Assembly (NCBI GenBank): GCA_013397695.1
Contig: VYZI01000256.1
Location: forward strand, 779,687 to 843,686
DNA length: 64,000 bases
Source of the DNA: Centropus unirufus
Taxonomy: Eukaryota; Chordata; Aves; Cuculiformes; Centropidae
Reading direction: 5' to 3'
A program made the translations under genes and the position numbers. The first letter of the stretch is position 1. Every line of letters starts with the position of its first letter. The notes under the pieces are model-generated. The model worked only from the letters and a program-made list of their open reading frames with translations. It had not been told where the DNA came from and did no database searches. This document shows, piece by piece, positions 23,163-35,900 of the stretch.

Positions 23163-26100
23163 CTGAGAGGCAACGTCGTGCTGCATGGGGGTGTGAAACT
23201 AAAGCAGCCCCTAAACCCATCCTATGGAGACATTGCTGCCAGTGCCCTTCCCTCCTCCACCCACTTCTCACCCAATTGAGTCTGCGAGCTTTGGGAAGGG
23301 TTTAAACCTGGCACATTACAGTAACAAAAGGGTCGCGCTGTAGGAGGAGAGCACATTTGGCACGGTCATGCCATCCCCATCATGCCATCATGCTCATGGG
23401 GAATATTCAGTTTCCCAAAGGCATTCCTAATGGTGTTCACAACCTTCAGCAGGGCCATAAAGCTACGACGGCTGCATTAGTTTTCTTTTCTCATTCTGGC
23501 CATCCAAAAGCAACCATGTGGCTGGCCTCGCATGCTGAATAACCTGCCAGTTTAGAACAAACTTGAGACAAATATGGACACCCAAGCTCTGTAGCAGACA
23601 TTTGGATATACACAGAATCCCAGACCATGTTTTTTTTTTCCCACAAATCACAAAAGACAGACAAAATGAAAGTATTCTTTTCACTGGGACTCTTAAAAAA
23701 TCTGCAGCCCCAGATATCCTGCAATAAAGGACTCAGCTGCTCCCTTTGCTGCAAAAATATGTGTTAGTAGTCATCACTGCCCAGGCAGGACAGAGCATTT
23801 CAACACAACAGCTACAGTTTTACTGTACCTTTGAAAAAAAGGGTTGCGGTTCCAAAGCTGCTGGCCAGCTCCTCTCATCTCTGACCCAGAAGGCATGATG
23901 CCATGGCACAGGAGCTGCCAAAAAAAACTGCAGAAGCAATAAATCTGTCCATCAGGACTGCAGGAAAACATATTTTCCTCAGTAAATAGCCCCTTCTGCA
24001 AAGCTCCTTTGGAATGACAGAGCTGTACTCTTGGAAGACACAAAGCAGATACAAGTTAGGTGTATCAGGAGAGGGGTTCGGAGGAACCCAGCTGACACGG
24101 TTCTTGAGCAAAGCTGTCTTTAAGCCACCTTTGTAGCCTACGGCACAGAATATATCCAGTGTCTTCTCTGGGTGTAACCCCTCTACTGGGTTCTCATCCA
24201 ACAGGGACTCTGCCTCTTGGAGAAAGGAACAGGAGCTAAGACAGGCCTTGCTCTCAGGCATTCCAGCCATGAGTATCACCCAGCCTTCGATATAATTTGA
24301 GCATCACTGTAGCTCTGTGAAGCACAAGATGGACTGCAGAACAATAAAATCGGCCTTAAGACGTTATCCCGTGTGTGCAAACCAAGAAGGGAAACATAAG
24401 TAGTGAATTACTTTTTAAAGTTAATACTTTAGAACAGCAAATAAAATTTCCAGAGCTTGTTCTGGAAAACAAATAATTGCTCTACTGCCATTTCAAACTT
24501 CCTATCAGTGAATTTTTCAATGTTTTCCCTGGGAATGCAAGGCCCTGACAAAGTTCAGGCTGCATGTGACCAAGGGGGAGAAGGGAAACAAGGTTCAAGC
24601 ACATATTAGGGGCTCATCAGTGAGATGTTAAGTCTTCCCTAAATTTTCCATGAGGCTGGATGTCATGATGTTTAAAATATCTGTAGTTCTTTAGCAGCTA
24701 TTTTGCGGCAATACCAACCTGAGCTTGGCCAGGCATCATACAAAGAGCTCACGACTCACTGACATGGCTTGTCACAGCCACACAGCATTTCTCTGTGCTC
24801 AGGACCACTCCAGAGGTTTTGTGTGATCCATCTCTTCTCCTCCAGAGCAGATCCAAGGCAGCCTGCACTCCCACAGGATTTCACAGCTATCAGTAACGGA
24901 ATCACTAGCATGAATCTGTATGAAATGGTCCATGTGGGGCGAGAGGGCCCTTGCCGAGCAGTCTGTCAGCACCACAGTAGGCCCGCGGCTCATGCTGCCA
25001 GCACGGAGCGCCACCAGAGCACAGGTATTCCTTGCTCATGGCCGGGAAACCAGGCAAAGGAATCTTACGTGGTGTCTGGCAGCTGCCAGAAAGAGCTCAG
25101 ATATCTACTCTTCCTGATGTGAACGGTCCGTGCACACAGAGGGAAATATAAACAAAGCATCCCTGAAAAGCTCCCTGACACGCAGCAAAGAAAACTCATT
25201 TTTTAATGCACAAACTGGTGCCAATCCGCAAGAGTTCCCCTTTCAGCAGCTGCCAGGATAAATTTCCCCTTTGGGCAGACAGTCCGAAACCTGAGCCCAT
25301 TCCAAATGAGAATGTGAAGTTTAACCTGAGCACACATTGAAAAAACCCAGGCTTCTGTCCCAGGAAAGGAACCTTTCCCGGCCCCTCTGCAGGCACAGGC
25401 GATCCCTTCATGCTGACCTACATACTGCCCAGACTGCGTCTCAAAACAACCTGGATTTCCAACCTCAACTGCCCATCTTCCTGCTCCCTTTGCTCTGTGC
25501 ATGTGCAGTGGTGCTCCAGGACACTCACTCTGGATGTTTGCACCATTGTTTAGGACTGTCCTCAACTGGAGACTGCAGCTCCTCCTGTGCAGCATTTCAG
25601 TTCTGCACCAACAGCACCTACAAGTGCACAGGGAACATTTTTTTCCTGCCAGGAAATGCTGCAAATCAACGTAGTTACAGTGTGCACTGTCACTCTGGAA
25701 TTCTGACTGCTCAGACTGTGATTTCCCAGACAGCTTATGGCAAATGAGGCAGTTAAACCACATTGACCAGCACCAAGAGTTGGACACTACAAGTCACCTC
25801 CGCGACTCCCAGCCCCGGAGCATGTCCTGCCACCACCTGCAGGCTGATCGCACCCAGGAAGAGAAGGATGAGCTTGGTGGAGCTACACACACTGAGTTAC
25901 ACCATCACCACCTCGGCCTCACAGGAATGCACTTCATTCCCAAGTGGGCACAGCAAGCCCTGCTCCTTTCCTCCAGCAGCTTGGTCGTCACCCTCTACAG
26001 GAGCACCAGGCAAGGGGTTCTGCTCAGCTCAGGCATGCAGCTGGCATTCCGACTGCAGCAGCACTGCTGCCGTGGTGAGGTCACACTACCAGATCAAACA

Positions 26101-26794
26101 CAGCTCAGGGATGAGGTGCTGCCAACCCAGAGCTGGAATCCAAGCTCTGCATCCATTACCGATGAACTCAGCCCTGATAAACCCCTACATTCTTGACATG
26201 CTACTGCACAGCACAGAGGGTCAAAACTGGAGCCCTTGCATATCTGGAAATTTTAAGCCCAGATACACGTTTAAGTGTCTGGGTTCTTCCTTACCTTTTA
26301 GCCAAATCCGGTGTTCCCTATGCAGCCACCCAGATGCTTTCCCTCTGCTACTTGAAGAGCAGCCATCGCATGGATCTGTCTCCTCTTCCAGGCATTTTGG
26401 GGCTCTAGGAACAAAGACATCTGTATCACATGTGCCGCCAGCACGGACAGGCTAAGGAAGAAGTACCCCGTGCCTTTCCCCAACTTGGCACTCTTTAATG
26501 TTCCGGACTCAAAGCTATCACTGCAGATTTCAAGCCAGGGCCCACACTAGCAGGACCCATAGTTCCTTTGAGGAGATCCACTGACTTCTGTGTGAGTTTA
26601 TGGTCACCTGACAGATGCACGCTGATGCCCAAAGCCATGGTGTAGCACCCACCTCCTTCTATGGGCCTTCTTCGAGAAAAGGGGGTTTCTCAGAGAGGAA
26701 CTTCACCTCATAGCACAGAACTAGAGCAAAACAGAGCAGATTTTCCAGTTAAGCCAAGAAACTGTGATTAAGGAAACTTCTTCTGATGAATAGA
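23163..26794. other. Intergenic sequence with one long unrecognised open frame
   Basis: No known gene. The region around 25200-26455 has long open frames on both strands (minus 25203-25787, plus 25337-25747, plus 25763-26455), which argues for stop-poor composition rather than a gene. Nothing else recognised. Confidence 0.5.
25763..26455 (+). other. 230-codon open reading frame, coding status doubtful
   Basis: Longest intergenic open frame outside CR1. The conceptual protein is Ser/Cys/His-rich with no domain, signal peptide or membrane segment I recognise. A second frame (25744-26196) overlaps it on the same strand. There is no Kozak-quality start, intron pattern or known homologue to support it. 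Most likely chance, perhaps an old unrecognised repeat. Confidence 0.2.
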
Positions 26795-26962
26795 GTTGCC
26801 CAGAGAAGTCATGATGGCCCCATCCCTGGAGGTGTCTAAGGCCAGGGTGGATGGACCTTGGAGTCCCCTGATCCCATGGGAGGCGTCCCTGTCCCTGGCA
26901 GTGGGTGGAACTGCATGGGCTTTGAGGTGCCTTCTCACCCAAGCCATTCCATGATTCTATGA
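26795..26962 (+). mobile_element. CR1 LINE, 5'-truncated
   Basis: From AGTTGCCCAGAGAAGTCATG through CCATCCCTGGAGGTGTCTAA to CCATTCCATGATTCTATGAA. Canonical CR1 3' end. Confidence 0.93.
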
Positions 26963-29900
26963 ATAAACAGAAGATAACGGGCAGAGGCTGAGGTTTATGA
27001 GCAGAAAGGTTGCTATTGTTCTCAAAGAATGACAACCATCAGTTGAAATTCAGTTTTTCCAGCAGAAACATCACTAATTTCAAAAGCCAACACCACACCT
27101 GAAGCATTTTTGAACAGTAACAGCGAGATACAACATTGCTCTCAGCAATTTGCCTTCCAAAACAACAAGGAACAGCGCTTCCAGCTGCGATGACACCCAC
27201 AGATAAGGAGGATTTATCACAACATACACAGAGTAATTTAGTTCTAGGGGTCTTATGAACAAGGAGACAATTAAAACTTTATCCATTTACACATGCCCAC
27301 ATGCCACGTGAAATACCACCCTAGCAACAAGGAAAGCGCAGAGCTAGCAGGGAGAAAGGCACAATCCTGGTAAATCGCTCTGCTCTCCTTTCAAACAGTT
27401 AACTGCAAAACACATAAAGTTGGAGCACATAAACCCGGCGTGCAGCAAACAGTAAAACATAATGGAAGTCGAACTGTTAAATGAATAATAACTCCAGCCA
27501 ATGTGGCTGTGATTTCAGGCTTTTCCACTGTAAAAAAGAGGAGTCCATCCTCATTTCATAACTCCAGAGGGTATGAGTTCCAGATTTTCAGGATTGCCTG
27601 AGGCCCTAAGCAAGTCCCTCCAGCCAGAAGTGACAGCATGCCACGGCCACAGAGCCCACCAGGCTGTTAGACCGGGGTGCCTGGGAGGCAGGAACACATC
27701 ACATCTCAACCCTAGGGTGGAAGAGAATATCTTATTCCAGTTCTTTCTGCGGAAGCTGGATGCAGCATTGCATAACACAGCAGTGCGTGTGGCTCTGCCT
27801 TCATTTTCAGATGCTCGTGATCAAACAACCTCCATTAACACTGCTTGGCTCCAATCTTTCTGCAGCCTCTTCAGCATCTCCATAGGGCAACCACAAGTTA
27901 AACCTGACTGAGGGGTTGATCTGGCTGAAATGGTTTCCATGAATTTCTGTGAGATGATGTGTGGTGGCCGCAGGATAGGAACAAGCAGATGCAGCAATGC
28001 CAATTCCTCCTCGTGCTCCCGAATATTTAGGTGGCCACAGTGGCACCAGGGCTGCAGTTAAAGGAATGTATGGCGCTTTCCATCAGCAATCCTGCAGGAG
28101 GTTGCTGGAGTTGTTACCCTCCTCAGGGTGTGTCCAATGCAGAACATCGCCGTGAGAGCCCAGGCATGTGCGAACACAGGGGCACAGCAGCCGAGTGTGT
28201 CACAGATTCCAGAGTGGCACAGCGAACATTCCAGAGCGGTTCCCAGCTGTGCCTGGAGAGAAGAATCACTGCGAGAACTGCTGCTAGTCAGGCAGTGACC
28301 TTGCAGAGCAAGCCCGAGACATGTATGACATCCCACGTGCAACGCCTTATATTAAATACCTCGGGATGAAAGCGTCATAAAATGAAAATTCTATAAACCT
28401 TTATGATTTTAACAGTTTCAGTTACTAAGTTCAGCTTTCTGGAGACTTGGCAGCCTTTCCTGGAAGAGACTGAGATATCTGAAACCTCCTTTGTTCCCCC
28501 TCCTCTTTGCTTTAAACGCAGCTATTTGCAGCCGTCAATGAACAGTGGCAAAATAGGCCGATTGGAATTAACCCTCAAGCCCTGGAACTGTCTGATGACC
28601 AAACCCAAAGCAGAACAGTTCAGTCTTCAAGCCAGGGCCTATTAAATCCTGTTTTAATCTCAACCCACTGATCGCTGACACACACTCCACGACGGAAAGC
28701 CTTTTCCCCGCAATCACAGGAGTTTCAGATGGCTGTGAAGCGTTCACTGCGTGTCATCCACATCAAAACAACTGGGGGCTGTTTTCTTTCTGCTGGTATC
28801 TGCACTGATTTCTTTCATTAGTTACTGATTATCTGCTCACTGCAGGGAGCCCAAACGCTTTTGACCTTGTAAATCTGCAGCATTTTGATATTAAAAAAGG
28901 AAGAATAATAAAAATCTCACAGTGCCCCTGTTTTTTTTTTTCTTTCCAGTCTGGACCGACTGCACATTCTAACACCTTGGAAAGGAGATTCTGCCTCTCT
29001 AGCAGCTGAAGGAATGTTCCGCTCTTGCTGCTGGGGAGAATGCCGAGGGCTGTCGTGCATTTGAAAAACAAAACAAAAACCTTGCTCTGTTCGGTTTTTC
29101 ATTAAGTCACCTCAAAATCGCTTGTCTTCTGGGTATGTTTTGATCTGTGGGCAGCACAGGTCTGTCGGGCCAGGCAACACAGGTCCATCCGACCTCAGCT
29201 CCTTACAGCAACAACGGCCCAGCAGCAAGAGACCAAATATTGGATGGATTGACACGAACCATTATAAACTCATTAAAATCCTCCTTGCTTAACACTCAGC
29301 TTCCCATTTTCCTGAGCTGTTCCTTCGTCAGCAGCACAGACCAGCAGGCTAAAACGGCTTCCTGAACTGACATGGAGATTCACAGCATGGTGTAAACACC
29401 TCTATAGTGTCCAGTCCCATGTCTGGAGGCAGATCCCTAGGTGTTCCGACTCACACAGCCAGGCTGCAGGGAACTGCATCCAAAGCCAGACTTAACCCAC
29501 GTGGTTTTAAGTTTGCCCATCACCAGAACATCCGAGTATAGTGGTACAGAACCTCTGCCCTCACTCACCCAACAGGAGAGATTTCTGGTCCATCTGGTGA
29601 GTAAATACGAAGAAAATATGGATGGGAACAGGGCAGAAAAATGGAAGCAGCAGCTTATTCCTCTAAGACAGAGCCGAGACTGTGACTAAGCATGAACAAC
29701 CCTGCTATGCCAAGCAAAAATTATTACTCAAGAGGTCACACTTGCGTCTAAAACCGGTCCTTGCTTGCCTTGCCAGGCTCACTGTATGACGGCTCGATCC
29801 TCTGTGGTAGCAAGAAGCTTGCAGGGACCCCACTGTCCACAAGCCACAAACCCAGACCCTGGTTTTCACTCATACCCTACAGATCCTGGCTGTTCTCCAT

Positions 29901-32900
29901 GGATCTACCCCGAGGTGGCTGCAGTCAGGAAGCTGACACACTAAAGATGCCCCTCTTGACATGCAGTTCATCCCCGGGTAGAGAATCACTGGAACTGTGT
30001 TTTTTTAGTAAGGAAGCACAGGAGAATCTTGGGTTTGTGTTTTCCAGCTTTTCAGAAAGATGCTGGATCATCAGTCTCCAAAGGTCACTCTGTGGTTTTA
30101 TGGGAATTCATTAACTCACTTTGTGAATAACCATGCCCCACTCCTAAAGCAGCAGAGGAACAAAGTGTAATTAATGTGTAATTAAACCCTGTTACCCCCA
30201 TGAGGACATAATGAGGGTGCAATAATTAAAGGGACCCTTCTCATTTCCCTTTAGACTTGAAACACTTCTGGAGATCGTCCCCAGTTTCCAGCTCTGTTCC
30301 AACTTCATCGCTGGTTAGAGGCACTCCGCTGCAGGTAGACACCCTAAGGACATCTCGGTGGAACTGGAATTAGCTCAGACTGTCCTCCCTTTTCCAGCAG
30401 CAAGAGCAGGCTCGGTGCAGTTTGGCACTGGGTGCTTCTGGGCACTGTGCATGACCGCGTGGTGCCACCAGGGCTGGCCCTGTTTTAGCTGTGTTATGAA
30501 AATCCCATTATCATATTTTCCAGCCTTACGGTGGTTGATCCTGAGAGCAGTAAGTTTCCACATAAAAGAAAGGGCCCTTTTCCTCTGCGTGCTGCCAGTC
30601 CTTGCGAAGTGCACAATGGAGAGCGCAAGTGTTCAAGCGATGGAGAGTCATCATCTAAATCAGAGCAGGAGAAAGGCATCACTTGCCGTAAACCTTTCAC
30701 TGCTTCACCTCCTGTCGAGTGTCGGTCCCAGGGTAAACAGGCACATCCATCTCCCTAAATATACAAGCAGTTCCCTTGAAAGCAGCTTCCATTTTTTATT
30801 TCTTCTGTGTCACTGAAGGCTCCTATCAGAGCCACACAGGAGAATTAAACCTTTTTCCCACAAAACCCAGCCCCTTTCCTGATCTCCTGCCGTGGCTCTA
30901 TCTGTAGGAGCATCAGAAAGCATTGCACAATCCCAAATTTGCCTCCAGTTCTCACCAGGGCAAGCTTCCAAGCATGCTCACAACATGAAATAATAACCCC
31001 AGAGCCACTTGACCCAATACTCTCCTAGCAGTGACCTGCATTGCTAAACACTACTACCCAGGGGCAGCACAGCTTGGGGTTGTAAACAAGAGGCTTGTTC
31101 TTGGCCAAGAGGCTCTGGCATAGCCTCTCCTGCTGATCAGGTGGGAAAACGCAGGCCCCAGGGCAGAAGGCAGCTTGGGAAAGGCACGGCTCTGCTTGCT
31201 GCAAAGGAAGAAGGCCCAGTTCCTTACCAGCTGCCTCCGCTGCCTAAAGGTCACATCCCCAACAAGCCGTGAACTCCCAGTTGACTTGGCTTTTTGGAGA
31301 ATGCCATGTCCGGGCAGCTTAGGTTTTTATCTTGAACAGTGCTGAACGCAGCCACGCATCCTATCAAAGAGAGAAGGAGATTAATGACAGGGGCTGAGCC
31401 AACCCAGCAGCTTCCATCTTGTTTAATTGCCAGAGAATATCTTGCACTTCTCAAAGAGGAGAGAGGTCATCCCTCAGGCTCCTCCGCTTGTGCTTCCAGC
31501 AAATCCCTACTTACTCTCCTGAAATCCGTTCCCTTTCCTGCTGCATCCCAGCCCAGGCAAGAAGTGGTTGTGGAGTGTGGGCAGCCCAAGTTGAAACACC
31601 CCTGCTCACATGGCAGCGGCTCTGCCATCCAGGATTGCAGCTGAGCGTGTGGGGCTGGTCAGGAGCATCAGTTGGGATCTTTCAGGGTGAAAAACACTAC
31701 ACAAACGCATGCTGCCACAGCCAGTGTTTAACTTCAAATGGAACAGATTTTTCTAAGAAATAAATGAAGCAGTGGGGAATGCTGGAATCCAGTCAGAACA
31801 TGAGATTCCTGCAATGTTTGCCAGTCCTAGTAGCAATCCGAGAGAGGGCCAGGTTCGGCATATGGAAGGGTTCTTTTTTTCAGGCTGATAATAGCACTGC
31901 AGTGAAAACGAACATGGGTTCGTCAAGCCTAAACTGGGCAATGGTTCCTGCGGCCCTGGTGGAACACAGACTTCTCCATGGTCCGTGAACGCAGAGCACG
32001 CTGAAAAGAGGCAAACAAGCTTAGATCCCAATCCACCCCCAGTCCTGATGCAGATAATCAAAAACCATCCATGTTGTTCTTATTTGAAAAGACAAAGGAC
32101 AGAAAAACTCCACGTACAAACAACTCCAGGCCCCATTTTGAGTGCAATGGAATTAGAAACTGGGTGTTTTGCAGAGAGAACAAGCACATGGCTGGGCTAC
32201 CTAATGCCTTACATCTATGTCATTCCACTGGCATCACGCTGGCGATGGCTGAAGTAACCACGAGGTGGGTGAAACACCACCAGGGAAGCGCTAAGCCCAC
32301 CTGAGGCACTGCCATACAGCCTGGTACACAGGCACGAGGGATCTCACAGCTCCTGTAAACATCAGATTCACCACAAGCACAGGAAGAAAGGAACACGCTG
32401 TGTACTCAGGGACTAGCTACAATCCGGACCAGGCTTCTGGAACTGAGTTTGGAACACATGAAAGCGACCTCTAGGAAATGAAGAGTGGGTGTGAGAAATG
32501 GCAATTAGGTTTCAGCTATCAGAAAGCCAACCAAAGCCCATCAGAGGAGCCTGCCAACACTGACAGCAAGTAAAACCGAGTCTATTTGCAACAAGAAAGG
32601 CACACCTGATTTGAATCTGATCTGGAGGGATTACTGTGTATTTCCAAGGACTCCAGTGAGGATGCCCTGGGAAGCGCTTGCCCGCAGGCAACCCATGGTA
32701 ACTGCCAGCGTGGACAGTCTCATTCCCTCACACATGCCAACTTGTTAAAAAGAAGGAAACTAAAAGTAAACCAAACCCCATCCTTGCAGTTTAATTCTCT
32801 TCGTTACCTAGAGTGTACTTTAATCAAACTCATGTGATGTTGCACTTATCATGACCAAGGAGGGTGCATTTCATTCTTCTCAAGTATTCCTCTGTATCTG

Positions 32901-35900
32901 TTTGGACATAAGGATTCCCCATGAGCCTCCTGCAGCCAACCACCTTACTTTGGGAATAAAGGTCCCATAAAAGCGGCCACACCATGTGACGCCTTTCCAA
33001 GGCCGTCTGTAGCAGCACTACATCAAACCGAATGCTGAGGCATGAGGCTGGGCAGAGGAGGCCACACAGCTGGCTCCCAGACACAGCCACCACGCCGCCT
33101 TGGTGGTTTGGAGTTCCCAGGATGTGGACAGCCAGCCTTCTCTCTTCTGTCTTTGATCTCCTTCAGACAGCTGGAAGTCGCCTGCGAAGGGTAATGACGC
33201 TAAGTTATGGTCCTCACTGTCAGCTCTGTCCTTTCATCTTGAAGACCTAAGGCAAAACTGAAGGCAGCACCAGTGCTAGAGACATTTCCATCTTGTTTTT
33301 CTCTTGCATAGTCAGGGCAACACCAGAGGCCAATGACATTGGCCTTGTCCAACCCTACATTCCCTCTGAGATAAGGAAAGCATTGACTCTAGCTTTCCAA
33401 ACACAAAGCCGAACTGCCTGGATGTTTCAGTCACAAGCACCGTCAGAAAGAAACCACAAACAGGACAGAACTGAATTTTGGCTGTTCATTCACTCTACAG
33501 CACAAGAAAACCCCATACCGAGCCTATTCATTTGGAACACAAACCTGAGACCAGAACAGCATTTCAGGATGCAAAAAGGGATGCAGCACACACGGTTTAC
33601 AAACGAGTTCAATCAGCTCATTTGATCACAACTGCTTCTATGGTTGGATTGGAAGGAACCCAAAAACAGGAGGAAGAGGGAGCATCAGTAAATCAGAATG
33701 GGATTAAGAACTTGCTCCTGTAAAGAAATCCCAGCCTCGAAGTCCAAAACATTTAATCCCAACTACCAATGGCTCTTCCAGACCCCTGGAGTCTTTGCAG
33801 ACTGGAAACCTGCCACCACAGCCCTCTGTGTCCTCCTTGAATTGAGGCAGCAAATAAAGGAAGAACTCATGCTCGTGGTGGCCACTCACACAGATTTCAG
33901 AGCTGGTCGACTCAGGAAATTAGAGACTTTTTAGACTGAGAAGGAATATTTCTTACTGAAATTTGTACAGATGGAGTGCAGCACATCAGGTGTGGGAAGA
34001 TTGGGGCCAATCCCATTAGACATAATAGGACTCTAATTATTATGGATGAAAAGATGCAGATCTTACTGCTATGCGAGAGGATCAGTTCAGCTGTGGTTTG
34101 AGCATGTTGATCTTGCAGAAGGAGTTGGGCTACTGAGACAAACTGGCTAGCAAATTCCAGAGGCTGCTGCACTACCTGGAAGGTCCCAGTTCACCTGGCT
34201 GATGCCTGTAAAACAGAAACAGAATTTCCATTATGAAAAGTAATACCTATCATAGAATGGGTTGCTGTTATCTTATATAGGAGTTACTGGGGCTACCAAT
34301 CCTTATCAGCAAGGCATAAGCTGATGACCAGCAGGGATCAGAATGAAATCCCCTCTGCACCAGTCCCATCACGGCTGCAGTGCTGGATAATTAACAGAAT
34401 ATTGAGGGAAGGAAGATTAATATCTTGCCTAAAAGCATCCAGAATGGGAGTATGTCAGGCCAGATGGACAACTGTCTGTTCTACCAATGCAACCCCTACT
34501 CTTAAAAATACACCACTGCTCAGCAGGAATTCCAGGTTATGACTGGGTTTGGTGCCACACGAACCACTCAATGCACTGATACTGCCGCGAGTTTGCTCTA
34601 TTCTGTCTTTCCTGGGGGTTCTCCAAGCCAGGATCTCTTCCGCCACCCTCACAAATAGGGAAGAGCCGTCCCCGTCTGTCCCTGCGAAGCAGTAAAAGGA
34701 TTCCTGAGCCACGGGATGTGCGGCCTTGGGCTGCAGCCCTCAAAAATCCGTCTGGACTGCCACTCGGTGCAGCTGCAGCCTTTATGCTCCACATAAAGAG
34801 CCTGAATTGTCTAACAGATAAAAGTGGCTTTTTTTTTCGAGACGAGATGCTCATGTCAAAGGACTTAAGGAGAAGGAGAGCGAGCGCAAGTATTCAGCCC
34901 ACATTAAATTATTTTGGCCACAGAAGTGACGAAGAAAAACACAATAAAACACTGCAAAGAACTTTTCCAAATGTTTCTTTGAAAGAATTTGTACCCTGCC
35001 AAGAAACACTGGTCCCACACGAGATTCCTCTGCCAATCTTTTCTTTCTCTTTTCTAAAGATTTTATCGGTACCTTTAAATTCTGGAAGTTTTTATAAGAC
35101 AGAGAGCGTGCCTTGCCAAGGACTCTGCCCCTGCAGCTCTGGAAGGTTTGTTTGCAATGTTTTACCAGCATTTTAAAGTTATTTAAGTTGCAAGATCTTC
35201 AGTCTGTGCATGACTTAATGGTTGCAAGGCCCTCAGAGGTGTGTGCCGTGGCAGTGACATCGTTAATGGCTTCATCGTCCTCACCGGGACCCTAAGGGAA
35301 AAGTCACCCTGGTAGGAATGAAACCCCTCCACCCAAAGCCTCCCAATTGCTCAGCTGCACTGGATCAGAAGGAAAGCCACTGCAGCCCTGCTTTCCTGAC
35401 ACAGAGCAGGGATGTTTTCACAGTTCCTGTTCCACATTTTTAAGGCAGGAAAAGCTCTGGTAAAGCCAATTTTTCTAAGCATCCTCTCACTGAGGTTCTT
35501 GCTACTTGTCACCTATTCCCTCTGTGCCCCGTGGATTTGAGGCAGCTGAAAGAAGTTTTAAAAAGAAAAAAATGAAGCCAAACTCCAAAACTTTTGGTTT
35601 GCTTTCAGCTGCTTCAGCTCTTCTTGGATGTTCAGTTGCAATGAGAATTGCTTACAACAATGCTCCTTGAACTGCCCTAAAACTGTGGTTCAGTAAGGCT
35701 CTGGTTTGATTTTCTCCTAAGAATGTTTGGTTTTAATTCTGTATAAATTGGGACAGGATTTTTCAAACATTTGCCTCTGGGGAAATTTCTTGAGACAAAA
35801 TACATTTCTGCTTACTTCTATTTGATTTATATCAGAAAAATGGTTGGGTAATATCCAAATAATGTCACATAAGCCAAAACTGACTGGGCTGCCCTGGTAG

